64,000 bases of DNA from JACMLX01 sp040384325 (GCA_040384325.1 JAZKJL010000005.1:1116001-1180000); one strand, 5' to 3'. Shown: positions 50,938 to 60,759, counted from the first letter of the stretch. Made by a program: numbers and translations. The notes: generated by a model not told the origin, from the sequence alone.

Positions 50938-51143
50938 CACTGGGTGCTCGAGATCGGGAAGGGCTCTGGCCGTGGTGCGTGATATTGGTCGCCGGTCCAC
51001 GAAGGCGGTAGGGCAATGGAGCGCGAGGTTCGGGTGGCCGCCCGGTGCAGTGGCGATGCTGGCGCCCCCGGTGCATTGTGCCGGTGATCGCCCGGACCTC
51101 GAGTCGCGGTCCCGTCCTGCCTCCGTCCGACGCCCGAGCGCGC
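50938..51143. promoter_or_regulatory. Divergent glgC/glgA control gap
   Basis: 206 bases between two start codons of the glycogen genes. I found no convincing promoter or operator motif here, but it must carry both start signals. Confidence 0.35.
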
Positions 51144-52586
51144 ATGAACGTCCTCTTCGTGGCTGCCGAAGTCGCCCCCCTGATCAAGACCGGTGGCCTG
51201 GCCGACGTGGCTGGTGCCTTGCCGGCCGCGCTGCGGGCGATCGGCCACGACGTGCGTGTGGTGATGCCGTACTACCGTCAGCTGCGCGACCGCGGCATCG
51301 GGGTGAACGGGCCGATCGCCGGCACCTTCCTGCCCATCGGCGAGCAGGCGGAAGAGCTGCGCGTCTGGCAGGCGTCGGATGCCGCCGTGCCGACCTACCT
51401 GCTCGACATCCCGGCTGCATTCGAGCGCGGCAGCATCTACGGTGATGGCGATGACAACCGGCGCTTCACGCTGTTCTCGCGCGGTGTGCTGGCCCTGATG
51501 CAGCACCTGCGCGAAGTGACCAACTGGCAGCCCGACGTGGTGCACACCCACGACTGGCACGCCGCACTCGTCGCCAACTACATCCAGACCAATCACGCCT
51601 ACACCTTCGGCCACATCGCGTCGGTGTTCACGATCCACAACCTGCAGTACCAGGGCCAGTTCACCCCCGAGACCCTCGGCGTGACAGGCCTCGGCGAGCG
51701 CGGGCTGATCGAGAACGGCATGGGGCCCGGCACCGCCGGCACGTTCAACTTCATGGCCCGCGGCATCGTCTACAGCGACGTGGTCACCACCGTCAGCCCG
51801 ACCTACGCGCAGGAGATCCTGACCGGCGAGTACGGCGAACGCCTGGATGGCCTGCTGCGCAGCCGCGGTGATCGCGTGACTGGCATCCTCAACGGCATCG
51901 ATGCCGACGCGTTCGATCCCGCCACCGATCGCAACCTGGCGGCGACCTACGACGCGGATGACCTGTCGCCGAAGGCCACCTGCAAGCGCGCGCTGCAGGT
52001 GGAGATGGGACTGACGCCCAGCGACACCCGCCCATTGCTCGGCATCGTGTCGCGGCTGGTGGAGCAGAAGGGGCTCGACCTGCTCGACGCCGCCATTCCG
52101 TGGCTGATGCTGCAGACCGATGCCCAGCTGGTGGTGCTGGGCTCGGGCCAGCCGTACCTGCAGGACGCGATGCAGCGCCATGCCGCGGCACATCCCGGTC
52201 GCATCGGCGTGCGGCTCGGCTTCGACGCCGGATTGGCGCAGCGGATCTACGCCGGCAGCGACGGGTTCCTGATGCCGTCGCGATTCGAACCGTGTGGCCT
52301 GGGGCAGATGATCGCGCTGCGCTACGGCAGCGTGCCGATCGTCCGCGCGACGGGAGGCCTGAACGACACCGTGCGCGAAGGCTGGGACGGCAACGGATTC
52401 GTCTTCCACCAGTACGAACCGCGGCACTTCATCGATGCCATCGATCGTACGCTGCTGGCCTATCGTGACGCGGAGAGCTGGGCCATCCTGCGCGAGCGTG
52501 GCATGCGCGAGGACAACTCGTGGGTGCACGCGGCTGAGCAATACGCCGGAGTATACGAGTGGGCGCGCAGCATTCGTCGGGGTTAG
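51144..52586 (+). CDS. glgA: Glycogen synthase (GT5)
   Basis: 480 residues. It transfers glucose from ADP-glucose to growing glycogen. MNVLFVAAEVAPLIKTGGLA with the ADP-glucose-binding KTGGL (15-19), VHTHDWHAALVANY, VFTIHNLQYQGQFTPETLGV, TTVSPTYAQEIL, IVSRLVEQKGLDLLDAAIPW and PSRFEPCGLGQMIALRYGSV with the catalytic Glu. Length matches the family. ATG 51144 fits the N-terminus exactly. The next gene starts eight bases after the stop. Confidence 0.96.
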   Translation: MNVLFVAAEVAPLIKTGGLADVAGALPAALRAIGHDVRVVMPYYRQLRDRGIGVNGPIAGTFLPIGEQAEELRVWQASDAAVPTYLLDIPAAFERGSIYGDGDDNRRFTLFSRGVLALMQHLREVTNWQPDVVHTHDWHAALVANYIQTNHAYTFGHIASVFTIHNLQYQGQFTPETLGVTGLGERGLIENGMGPGTAGTFNFMARGIVYSDVVTTVSPTYAQEILTGEYGERLDGLLRSRGDRVTGILNGIDADAFDPATDRNLAATYDADDLSPKATCKRALQVEMGLTPSDTRPLLGIVSRLVEQKGLDLLDAAIPWLMLQTDAQLVVLGSGQPYLQDAMQRHAAAHPGRIGVRLGFDAGLAQRIYAGSDGFLMPSRFEPCGLGQMIALRYGSVPIVRATGGLNDTVREGWDGNGFVFHQYEPRHFIDAIDRTLLAYRDAESWAILRERGMREDNSWVHAAEQYAGVYEWARSIRRG

Positions 52587-52594
52587 CCGGCGTG

Positions 52595-53347
52595 ATGCGG
52601 CGCCAGCGCACCCTGTTCGCGGGCGCGATCGCCGCGATGTGCACGCTCGCGCCCGTGGTCGCGGCGCAGGTGTCGCCACGCACGCTGGTGACGCGGGCCA
52701 TCGCCGCAGCCGGCGGTGCGCGTGCTGCGCGCGCCGCCAGCGCCATCGAGTGGAGCGGATCGGCCACGGTACACGCGGGTGGGCGCACGGTGGAGATTCG
52801 TGGTCGCTGGCGCGTCGCTCCCGACACCGCCGTCTCGACCACCTGGATGGCCTCGCAGGACAGCTCGGCGGCGCGCAGCTTGGTGGTGGCCGGTGAACGC
52901 GGCTGGCTGGTGCGCGCCGGGACTGCGACAGCGATGCCGGCCGACATGCTGACCGAGGAGCGGCACCAGTTTCATCTCTATGAACTCCTGCGACTGGTGC
53001 CGCTGCTCGAGTCGCCGCTGACGCTGGAAGGTGCGCCGCCCGACTCGGCGGGCAATGCGGCGGTGCTGGTGCGTAGTCCGGACTACCCCGACGTGACGAT
53101 GTACTTCGACGCCGCGCACCGTCTGGTGCGGATGGTGACCACGTTCGCGGCGCCGGGCGGTGCGCTGGGGGCGCGACAGGAGTTGCGACTCACCGGCCAG
53201 GTGCGCGTGGGCGGGTTCCGCTGGTTCCGACAGCTCGACATCCGACGTGACGGCCAGCCGTATTTCACGCTGCGGATCGATCGCGCACATCGAGCGACGG
53301 GACTGCTCACCGAATGGCTCCGGTTGGCCGGCGTGCCGCCAGCCTGA
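52595..53347 (+). CDS. Exported hypothetical protein, possible LolA-like fold
   Basis: 250 residues. Signal peptide about 1-24 (LFAGAIAAMCTLAPVVAAQ). The mature part: RTLVTRAIAAAGGARAARAA, AIEWSGSATVHAGGRTVEIR, then strands GRWRVAPDTAVSTTWMA and a C-terminal QLDIRRDGQPYFTLRIDRAH. The helix followed by a long curved sheet resembles LolA/LolB-like lipoprotein-handling folds, but no clear relative is recognised. It follows glgA by eight bases; no sugar role is visible. Confidence 0.6.
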   Translation: MRRQRTLFAGAIAAMCTLAPVVAAQVSPRTLVTRAIAAAGGARAARAASAIEWSGSATVHAGGRTVEIRGRWRVAPDTAVSTTWMASQDSSAARSLVVAGERGWLVRAGTATAMPADMLTEERHQFHLYELLRLVPLLESPLTLEGAPPDSAGNAAVLVRSPDYPDVTMYFDAAHRLVRMVTTFAAPGGALGARQELRLTGQVRVGGFRWFRQLDIRRDGQPYFTLRIDRAHRATGLLTEWLRLAGVPPA

Positions 53348-53430
53348 GCATCGCGCGTCCGCCTGCGATGGTCGCGAGCGGTCGGTTACTCTTCGCCCGT
53401 GCCTCTCCCCACCCGTTCCCGCGAAGTTCG

Positions 53431-54915
53431 ATGATCACCCTCGGCATCGACATCGGCACCTCGGGGGTGAAGGTGGCGCTGGTGGATCATGCGGCAGCGG
53501 GCGACGATCGCGTGATCGGCAGCGCCAGCCAGCCGCTCACCGTGCAGCGACCGCAGCCGGGGTGGAGCGAGCAGGATCCGGAGAGCTGGTGGCAGGCCAC
53601 GCTCGCCTGCGGTGATGCACTGCGTGCGTCGCATCCCGCAGCGATGGCGGAGTGCACGGCGATCGGACTCTCGGGACAGATGCACGGTGCCACGCTGCTG
53701 GATCGCGACGGTGACGTCCTGCGCCCGTGCATCCTCTGGAACGACGGCCGCAGCACCGCCCAGTGCGCCGAGTTCGAGTCGGCGTGGCCGGCCTCGCGAG
53801 AGGTGACCGGCAATCTGGCGATGCCTGGTTTCACCGCACCGAAGCTGCTCTGGGTGCGGACGCACGAGCCGGCGCTGTTCGCGCAGGTCGCCACGGTGCT
53901 GCTGCCGAAGGCGTACGTACGCTGGCGGCTCTGCGGTGAGGCGATCGAGGAGATGTCCGACGCCAGCGGCACGTTGTGGCTGGATGTGGCCAGGCGCCGC
54001 TGGAGTGACGACGCGCTCGCTGCGTGCGGGCTGACGACGGCACGGATGCCGCGACTGGTGGAAGGGAGTGCGCCAGCCGGCCAGCTGCACCGCGACATCG
54101 CCGCACGCTGGGGCATGCGTGGCCAGCCGCTGATCGCTGGTGGAGCCGGCGACAATGCGGCGGGAGCCGTGGCGGTCGGTGCCACCGGGGCCGGCGACGC
54201 GTTCGTGTCGCTCGGCACGTCGGGCGTGTTGTGGTGCACCACCGCCGCGTTCGCGCCCAACACGGCGCACGCGGTGCACGCCTTCTGTCACGCGGTGCCG
54301 AACACCTGGCACCAGATGGGTGTGCTGCTGAACGCTGCGTCGTGCCTCGAATGGTGGACCGGCATCTGTGGCCGCGATGCGCCGTCGCTGCTGGCCGAGC
54401 TGCAGGACGATGCGCGGACCACCGCGCGGTTCGCGCCGTACCTCACCGGTGAGCGCACGCCGCACAACGACACGCTGGTCCGCGCCGGATTTCTTGGCAT
54501 GGATGCCGCGCACACCCGCGCCGACCTGACGCTGGCCGTGTTGGAGGGCGTGTGCTACGCGATGCGCGATGCACAGCAGTCGCTGGCCGCGGCCGGCACC
54601 CACATCGCCGAAGCCGACATCCTCGGTGGCGGCGCACGTTCCGCATTCTGGTGTCAGCTGATGGCCGACGTGCTCGGTATTCCGCTGCACATGGTCACGC
54701 AGGGTGAGATGGGCTGTGCGGTGGGTGCGGCTCGTCTGGCGGCGATGGCCACCCTGGGCGGTGGCGCCGACGTGGTGGCACAGGTGGCCGCGAAGCCGAC
54801 ACGAGTGGGCACCTGCCTCCCGCGCGCCGGGCAGGTCGCGCGACACGCCGATCAGCATGCGCAGTGGCAGTCGCTGTATCGTCATGCGAGCCAGTTCCGG
54901 CTGCAGAACTCCTGA
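53431..54915 (+). CDS. xylB: Xylulokinase
   Basis: 494 residues. It phosphorylates D-xylulose with ATP to feed the pentose phosphate pathway. FGGY kinase marks: MITLGIDIGTSGVKVALVD at the start, IGLSGQMHGATLLDRDGDVL with the substrate pocket, ILWNDGRSTAQCAEFE, then GGAGDNAAGAVAVGATGAGD, FVSLGTSGVLWCTTA, and LGGGARSAFWCQLMADVLGI. ATG 53431 is where the family begins. xylA follows 25 bases later in the same direction. Confidence 0.94.
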   Translation: MITLGIDIGTSGVKVALVDHAAAGDDRVIGSASQPLTVQRPQPGWSEQDPESWWQATLACGDALRASHPAAMAECTAIGLSGQMHGATLLDRDGDVLRPCILWNDGRSTAQCAEFESAWPASREVTGNLAMPGFTAPKLLWVRTHEPALFAQVATVLLPKAYVRWRLCGEAIEEMSDASGTLWLDVARRRWSDDALAACGLTTARMPRLVEGSAPAGQLHRDIAARWGMRGQPLIAGGAGDNAAGAVAVGATGAGDAFVSLGTSGVLWCTTAAFAPNTAHAVHAFCHAVPNTWHQMGVLLNAASCLEWWTGICGRDAPSLLAELQDDARTTARFAPYLTGERTPHNDTLVRAGFLGMDAAHTRADLTLAVLEGVCYAMRDAQQSLAAAGTHIAEADILGGGARSAFWCQLMADVLGIPLHMVTQGEMGCAVGAARLAAMATLGGGADVVAQVAAKPTRVGTCLPRAGQVARHADQHAQWQSLYRHASQFRLQNS

Positions 54916-54940
54916 GCTCCGACCCTTCGTCCCCACGTCC

Positions 54941-56308
54941 ATGGCCGCCTCGAAGAAGTCGCCCGGCACGAGCTCCGGTGTCGGCCAGTGGTTCCGCCTC
55001 ACCGAGCCGCTCCGCTACGAAGGCGCCACGTTCCGCCCCACCGCGCGCACACCGTTCGGCTATCGCTGGTACGAGCCGGATCGTGAGGTGCTGGGCCGCC
55101 GCATGGAGGATCACCTGCGGTTCGCCGTCTGCTGGTGGCACTCGCTGGCCTGGAGCGGCACCGATCCGTTCGGTGGCGAGACCTTCAATCGCCCGTGGCA
55201 TGCCGCCGGTGGCGACCCGATGCGCCAGGCGGAGATGAAGGTGGACGTCGGCTTCGAGCTGTTCCGGTTGCTCGGCGTGCCGTACTTCACCTTCCACGAC
55301 CGTGACGTGGCGCCGGAAGGTGCGACGCTGCGCGAGACGAACGCCAACCTGCACATGGTCGGTGACCTGCTGGCGCGGAAGATGGAGGAGACCGGCGTCG
55401 AGCTGCTGTGGGGCACCGCCAACCTCTTCTCGCACCGCCGCTACATGGCGGGAGCGGCCACCAATCCCGACCCGATGGTCTTCGCCTACGCCGCCGCACA
55501 GGTGAAGACGGCGATGGAGCTGACGCACACGCTCGGTGGCGCCAACTACGTGCTCTGGGGCGGTCGCGAAGGCTACGAGACGCTGCTCAACACGGACCTC
55601 AAGCGCGAGTGGGCACAACTCGGCCGGTTCCTCAACATGGTGGTGGAGCACAAGTACGCGATCGGCTTCGAGGGCACGATCCTGATCGAGCCCAAGCCGT
55701 GCGAACCCACCAAGCACCAGTACGACTACGACGTGGCCAGCGTGTACGCCTTCCTGCAGGCGCATGGGCTGGAGACGGAAGTGAAGGTCAACATCGAGCA
55801 GAATCACGCCGTGCTGGCCGGCCACAGTTTCGAGCATGAGATCGCGCTGGCGAATGCGCTGGGCATCTTCGGCTCGATCGACATGAACCGCGGTGACGAG
55901 CTGCTGGGCTGGGACACCGACCAGTTCCCGAACAACCTGCCACAGCTGGTGCTGGCGATGCACGAGATCATACGCGGCGGGGGCTTCACCACCGGTGGCA
56001 TCAACTTCGACGCCAAGCTGCGCCGCCAGTCGATCGATCCCGACGACCTGATCGCGGCGCACGCCGGCGCGATGGACCTCTGCGCCCGCGCGCTGTTGGT
56101 GACCGAGCGCATGATGGCCGACGGTGCGCTGGAACTCGCGCTGCAGGAGCGCTACGCGGCCTGGGATGTGGGTGACGGCAAGGCGATCATGCGTGGCCGC
56201 CGCACGCTGGCCAGCCTGGCCGCGATGGTGGAGAAGAAGGGCATCGAACCACAGCCGGTATCGGGGCGTCAGGAACGCCTCGAGAACCTGGTCAACAGCT
56301 ACCTCTGA
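54941..56308 (+). CDS. xylA: Xylose isomerase (class II)
   Basis: 455 residues. It converts D-xylose to D-xylulose. Catalytic and metal-binding stretches are all present: YFTFHDRDVAPEG with His119, WGGREGYETLLNTDLKRE, ILIEPKPCEPTKHQYDYD with the catalytic Lys, VNIEQNHAVLAGHSFEHE and SIDMNRGDELLGWDTDQFP with the metal Asp pair. The size and N-terminus fit class II enzymes. ATG 54941 is in frame 25 bases after xylB; both make the core of a xylose unit. Confidence 0.96.
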   Translation: MAASKKSPGTSSGVGQWFRLTEPLRYEGATFRPTARTPFGYRWYEPDREVLGRRMEDHLRFAVCWWHSLAWSGTDPFGGETFNRPWHAAGGDPMRQAEMKVDVGFELFRLLGVPYFTFHDRDVAPEGATLRETNANLHMVGDLLARKMEETGVELLWGTANLFSHRRYMAGAATNPDPMVFAYAAAQVKTAMELTHTLGGANYVLWGGREGYETLLNTDLKREWAQLGRFLNMVVEHKYAIGFEGTILIEPKPCEPTKHQYDYDVASVYAFLQAHGLETEVKVNIEQNHAVLAGHSFEHEIALANALGIFGSIDMNRGDELLGWDTDQFPNNLPQLVLAMHEIIRGGGFTTGGINFDAKLRRQSIDPDDLIAAHAGAMDLCARALLVTERMMADGALELALQERYAAWDVGDGKAIMRGRRTLASLAAMVEKKGIEPQPVSGRQERLENLVNSYL

Positions 56309-56329
56309 CGCAGCACAGGAGAACGATTC

Positions 56330-57385
56330 GTGCCGACGAACATCAAGGGTCCCGGGGTCTTCCTCGCGCAGTTCGCGGGAGACGCGGCACCATTCGACAC
56401 CTGGGATGGCATCACCAAGTGGGCCGCGGGCCTCGGCTTCACCGGCGTGCAGATCCCGGCCTGGGATGCGCGTTTCATCGACCTGAAGAAAGCCGCGTCG
56501 TCGAAGACGTATTGCGACGAGCTGGCCGGCGTGGCGCGCGCCAACGGCGTCGAGATCACGGAGCTGGGCACGCACCTGCAGGGACAGCTGGTGGCGGTGC
56601 ATCCGGTGTACGACGAGGCGTTCGACGCGTTCGCCCCCGACACGGTGAAGGGCAATCCGAAGGCGCGACAGAAGTGGGCGGTGCAGCAGCTGATGTGGGC
56701 CGCGAAGGCCTCACACAATCTCGGCCTGACGTCGATGGCGAGCTTCAGCGGTGCGCTGGCGTGGCCCTACCTCTACCCGTGGCCGCAGCGACCGGCCGGG
56801 CTGGTGGAGACGGCGTTCGACGAACTGGCGAAGCGCTGGCGTCCGATCTTCGACGCCTTCGACGCCGCCGGTTGCGACGTGGCCTTCGAGCTGCACCCCG
56901 GTGAGGACCTGTTCGACGGTGAGACGTTCGAGATGCTGCTGGATCGCGTGGATGGCCATGCGCGCTGCAAGATCAACTACGATCCGTCGCACTTTCTGCT
57001 GCAGCAGCTCGACTACCTCGAGTTCATCGACTTCTACCACGAGCGCATCAGCTCCTTCCATGTGAAGGATGCCGAGTTCCGGCCGAATGGCAGGCAGGGT
57101 GTGTATGCCGGCTTCCAGCCGTGGATGAAGCGCGCCGGCCGCTTCCGCTCTCTCGGCGACGGGCAGGTGGACTTCAAGGCGATCTTCTCCAAGCTGGCCG
57201 AATACGACTACGCCGGCTGGGCGGTGCTGGAGTGGGAATGCTGCCTGAAGCATCCGGAGCAGGGCGCCGCCGAGGGCGCGACGTTCATCCGCGACCACAT
57301 CATCCGTGTCACCGAAAAGGCGTTCGACGACTTCGCCGGCGCCGACACCAACCCGAAGCAGCTGAAGCGGATGCTCGGCCTGTGA
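56330..57385 (+). CDS. TIM-barrel sugar isomerase/epimerase
   Basis: 351 residues. A xylose-isomerase-like/AP-endonuclease-2 TIM barrel: GVQIPAWDARFIDLKKAA, GVEITELGTHLQGQLVAVHP, FSGALAWPYLYPWPQRP, DVAFELHPGEDLFDG with Glu and His metal ligands, CKINYDPSHFLLQQLDYLEF and SFHVKDAEFRPNGRQGVYAG. GTG 56330 has AGGAG eight to nine bases before. It is 21 bases after xylA and 37 bases before the Gfo/Idh gene, an arrangement seen in sugar or polyol breakdown units. The exact sugar is not known. Confidence 0.88.
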   Translation: MPTNIKGPGVFLAQFAGDAAPFDTWDGITKWAAGLGFTGVQIPAWDARFIDLKKAASSKTYCDELAGVARANGVEITELGTHLQGQLVAVHPVYDEAFDAFAPDTVKGNPKARQKWAVQQLMWAAKASHNLGLTSMASFSGALAWPYLYPWPQRPAGLVETAFDELAKRWRPIFDAFDAAGCDVAFELHPGEDLFDGETFEMLLDRVDGHARCKINYDPSHFLLQQLDYLEFIDFYHERISSFHVKDAEFRPNGRQGVYAGFQPWMKRAGRFRSLGDGQVDFKAIFSKLAEYDYAGWAVLEWECCLKHPEQGAAEGATFIRDHIIRVTEKAFDDFAGADTNPKQLKRMLGL

Positions 57386-57422
57386 TCAGCCCGGCGACAG
57401 ACTTTCACATGGGGACGACAGC

Positions 57423-58613
57423 GTGGCGATAGAAGCGAAGTCCGGTGCTGCAGCCAGTGGCTCGCGCCGGATCCGTCTGGGTATGGTGGGTGGTGGCGAG
57501 GGCGCGTTCATCGGTGGGGTGCACCGCTTCGCCGCGCGCATCGATGACCAGTTCGAGCTGGTGGCCGGCGCGCTGGCCTCGAGCCCCGAGAAGGCGCAGC
57601 GTTCGGGTGAGGCACTCGGCCTCGCCGCCGATCGCATCTACAGCGATTTCGCGGCCATGGCGCAGGCGGAGTCGGCGCAGGCCGATGGCATCGAAGCGGT
57701 GGCGATCGTCACGCCCAACCACATGCACGCGCCGGTGGCTGAGGCGTTCCTGAACGCCGGCATCCACGTCATCTGCGACAAGCCGCTCGCCACCACGTCC
57801 AAGGATGCGAAGCGGCTGCACGCGATGGCGGTGAAGAAGGACCTGCTGTTCGCCGTCACCTACAACTACACCGGCTACCCGATGGTGCGGCAGGCGCGTC
57901 TGATGGTGCGCGAGAAGCTGCTCGGCGACATCCGCGTGGTGCAGGTCGAGTATCCGCAGGACTGGCTCACCGACAACATCGAGAAGGAGGGCCAGAAGCA
58001 GGCGGGCTGGCGCACCGATCCGGCGAAGGCGGGACTTGGCGGGTGCATCGGTGACATCGGCACGCATGCCTATCAGCTGGCTGATTACGTCACCGGCATC
58101 GAAGTCACGGAGCTGCTGGCGGAGCTGACGGCGTTCGTGCCGGGTCGTCGTCTCGACGACAACGCGCACGTCATGCTGCGCTACGCCAACGGCGCTCGCG
58201 GCACGCTCTGGGCCAGCCAGGTGGCGCCGGGCAACGAGAACAACCTCCGCCTGCGCATCTACGGCAGCAAGGGTGGGCTCGAGTGGCGACAGGAGCACCC
58301 CAACCAGCTGCTCTGGTCACCGTTCGGCCAGGCCACGCAGGTGATCTCGCGCGGCACCGGCGCCGCGGGTGCGGACGCGGCGCGTGTGACGCGCATTCCG
58401 TCAGGACATCCGGAAGGGTACCTGGAAGCCTTCGCCACGCTCTACAGCGAGATCGGACACGCACTGCGCAGCCGGCGGAAGAAAGGCCCCAAGCTGGACA
58501 AGGCCGTGCAATTCCCGACGGTGGTGGATGGCGTGAAGGGCGTGGCGTTCGTGGAGGCGGTGGTGGCGTCGTCGACCAAGGGCGGGCGCTGGGTGAAGCT
58601 GCCCGCGCGCTGA
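57423..58613 (+). CDS. Gfo/Idh/MocA-family NAD(P) oxidoreductase
   Basis: 396 residues. Rossmann entry RIRLGMVGGGEGAFIGGVHR, IEAVAIVTPNHMHAPVAEAF, and the family active-site motif VICDKPLATTSKDAKRLHAM with Lys from the EKP/DKP motif. The catalytic region has WRTDPAKAGLGGCIGDIGTH with a conserved His. Substrate is a sugar or polyol; together with the epimerase it probably oxidises and isomerises a sugar derivative. GTG 57423 with a weak GGGGA site. Last gene of the rightward carbohydrate run. Confidence 0.9.
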   Translation: MAIEAKSGAAASGSRRIRLGMVGGGEGAFIGGVHRFAARIDDQFELVAGALASSPEKAQRSGEALGLAADRIYSDFAAMAQAESAQADGIEAVAIVTPNHMHAPVAEAFLNAGIHVICDKPLATTSKDAKRLHAMAVKKDLLFAVTYNYTGYPMVRQARLMVREKLLGDIRVVQVEYPQDWLTDNIEKEGQKQAGWRTDPAKAGLGGCIGDIGTHAYQLADYVTGIEVTELLAELTAFVPGRRLDDNAHVMLRYANGARGTLWASQVAPGNENNLRLRIYGSKGGLEWRQEHPNQLLWSPFGQATQVISRGTGAAGADAARVTRIPSGHPEGYLEAFATLYSEIGHALRSRRKKGPKLDKAVQFPTVVDGVKGVAFVEAVVASSTKGGRWVKLPAR

Positions 58614-58614
58614 G

Positions 58615-59235
58615 TCAGTCGATCTTCTCGAGATAGGCGCGACCAGCGTCGGTCAGCGCGACAGCGTCCACCAGCTCGTACATCGCACCCGGTGTGCGGG
58701 CTGGCCGCGGGGTGCCGGCGGTGATCAGGCCGCGGTTCCGCATCGCCATCAGGTGCTCCACCAGCATGTCGAACGCCTCGCCACCGTCGTCGCTGCGACG
58801 TGGTGCGGAGAACGACACCTCACCGCGCGCGATGCGACGGAGCAGGGCACGCTGCGCCGCCTCCATCCCCGTGTCGCCGGGAATGAACTCGGGGTCCACG
58901 TTCACGGGGTGTGTCTCCCACTCCACGTCGGGCTCGCGACCGATCAACCCCACGCGGTCGGTCCACACACGGAGCCAGACCACGCCCGTGCCACCGAGCT
59001 GCGTGTCCTCCACCTCGCAGCGGAACTGCGCCGTGCGCTCGGTATTGCGGAACAGCTTCGGGGCGAAGCGGAACGTGCCGAACCAGCTGGTGCGGATGCT
59101 GACCACCTTGTAGCCATGCTCGCGCAGCCAGGCTTCGGCGATGGAGCGTGCGGCATTGTGCAGCCAGCGCTCGCGCCAGATGCCGGCGCCCATCGCCACC
59201 GCGAAGATGAAGATGTACAGCGGAGGGATCTTCAT
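58615..59235 (-). CDS. Membrane-anchored protein of unknown function with C-terminal helical domain
   Basis: 206 residues. One N-terminal membrane helix (IPPLYIFIFAVAMGAGIW) and a soluble part with two segments: VVSIRTSWFGTFRFAPKLFR and FRCEVEDTQLGGTGVVWLRV, then a helical end (EAFDMLVEHLMAMRNRGLIT to ALTDAGRAYLEKID) that looks like a winged-helix. It overlaps the stop of the amidohydrolase gene by four bases (ATGA), so both are coupled. Function unknown. Confidence 0.6.
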   Translation of the reverse strand: MKIPPLYIFIFAVAMGAGIWRERWLHNAARSIAEAWLREHGYKVVSIRTSWFGTFRFAPKLFRNTERTAQFRCEVEDTQLGGTGVVWLRVWTDRVGLIGREPDVEWETHPVNVDPEFIPGDTGMEAAQRALLRRIARGEVSFSAPRRSDDGGEAFDMLVEHLMAMRNRGLITAGTPRPARTPGAMYELVDAVALTDAGRAYLEKID

Positions 59236-60650
59236 GGTGCTGGAGCGGGCATCCGTCGCACCAGATCGGCGGTGGTCTGCAGCAAGCCGTCCAGCGCGGC
59301 GCGGTCCAGGAACCGGCCACGCTGCACGAGCGCGAAGATGCCGCGTGTGGCCGTGATGTCGTCGAGCGGATTGCGATCGAGGATCAGCAGGTCTGCGGCC
59401 TTGCCGCGTGCCACCGTCCCGTGACGGGCGGTGCGTCGCAAGAACGTGGCGCCGTTGATGGTCGCACCACGGATCGCCTGCAACGGCGTGAGTCCGGCCT
59501 TCACCAGCAATTGCAGCTCGTCGTGCAGCCCGATGCCCGGATAGTCGAACGAGTTCAGGAATCCGGCGTCGGTGCCGGCGAGGATCAGCACGCCGGCCGC
59601 CTGCAACATCGGCAGCCTAGCGCTGGTGAAGTCGTAGTTGCGGTGCCGTCGCGCGATGGCTGCGGCATCCGCCTGCGCAGCGCGCGTCACGCGACCCTGA
59701 TAGGTGGCCTGGAGCCCCGGCCCGATGTAGCGGAGATACGCGTCATTCGCGTGTGTCTCCGTGTCCAGCCACGCCAGCGTTCGACTGATGTTGAGCGTCG
59801 GCGTGATCGCCGTGCCGCGCGCCGCCATCAGGCGGTAGGTCGCCATCGCCGTCGCCGAGTCGAAGGCGGCGATCACGTCGGTCGGTGTCGGTCGTCCCTC
59901 GCGCTCGGCACCGGCGCGCACGGCGTACGACAGGTGTTCGATGGAGCCGAGGCCGAGGGCGATGGCTTCGCGCACCGGCACCGCGGCGGGAATGTGTGCC
60001 GACGTGCGCATCCCGCGCCGCGCCGCCTCACCGAGCGCGTATCGGAAGAGGTCGGGCTTGAGCGTGTTGTCGGTGAGCTTCACGAAGTCCACCCGCATCG
60101 CCTGCAGTGCGGTGAGCGCACTGTCCACGCCGGCGCGAGTATCGATCTCCAGGTCGCCTGGCCACACCGAGGCGAGGCCTTCGATCTTGGGACCGGAGGT
60201 GAAGATCGTCGGACCATCCATCAGCCCCTTCGCCACCGAATCGCGCCAGGCCAGCACGCTGCCCGGCAGGTCACCCGCGGCATCCCGCACCGCCACGATC
60301 CCGTGGGCCGTGTAGAGCGGTAACAGGGCGCGGTTCTCCGCGATCAGCGCCGGACCACCGCCGAAGTGCACGTGCATGTCCCACAGCGCCGGCAGCACGT
60401 AGCGACCGCCGGCGTCCACCGTGCGCGTCGCGCGCAGGCCGGCTCCGATGCCGCGCCCGCCGATGGCGACGATGGTGTCGCCGCGCATCGCGATCGATTG
60501 GCCCGCCGTGATGCGGCCGCTCACCACGTCGATGATGCGGGCGTTGGTGACCAGCAGGTCGACCGCTCGACGCTGCGCACCGGCCGTCGTGGCGAGGACG
60601 AGGGCAACGGTGCTGGTCAGCGCGTGGCGCCAGCCGGGCAATGTGATCAT
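59232..60650 (-). CDS. Exported metal-dependent amidohydrolase
   Basis: 472 residues from ATG 60650; ATG 60683 adds 11 residues. Signal peptide ends ATTAGAQ. Amidohydrolase-fold marks: RRAVDLLVTNARIIDVVSGR, LPALWDMHVHFGGGPALIAE with the first His pair, VDFVKLTDN with the bridging Lys position, RTSAHIPAAVPVREAIALGL, GSIEHLSYA, and ILAGTDAGFLNSF with the catalytic Asp. The GKAADLLILDRNPLDDI end is typical. Such exported enzymes act on imides, dipeptides or prolidase-type substrates; target unknown. Confidence 0.87.
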   Translation of the reverse strand: MITLPGWRHALTSTVALVLATTAGAQRRAVDLLVTNARIIDVVSGRITAGQSIAMRGDTIVAIGGRGIGAGLRATRTVDAGGRYVLPALWDMHVHFGGGPALIAENRALLPLYTAHGIVAVRDAAGDLPGSVLAWRDSVAKGLMDGPTIFTSGPKIEGLASVWPGDLEIDTRAGVDSALTALQAMRVDFVKLTDNTLKPDLFRYALGEAARRGMRTSAHIPAAVPVREAIALGLGSIEHLSYAVRAGAEREGRPTPTDVIAAFDSATAMATYRLMAARGTAITPTLNISRTLAWLDTETHANDAYLRYIGPGLQATYQGRVTRAAQADAAAIARRHRNYDFTSARLPMLQAAGVLILAGTDAGFLNSFDYPGIGLHDELQLLVKAGLTPLQAIRGATINGATFLRRTARHGTVARGKAADLLILDRNPLDDITATRGIFALVQRGRFLDRAALDGLLQTTADLVRRMPAPAP

Positions 60651-60759
60651 GGTCCGGACCGTGGAGGGAGGAAGCGGAAACATGGCGGCGCGGCGCGCAC
60701 GGGTGAATGCCCGCAGGGGCCTCGCTGCCCCCTCCGTGGCCGGACAGTATCTTGGCAGC

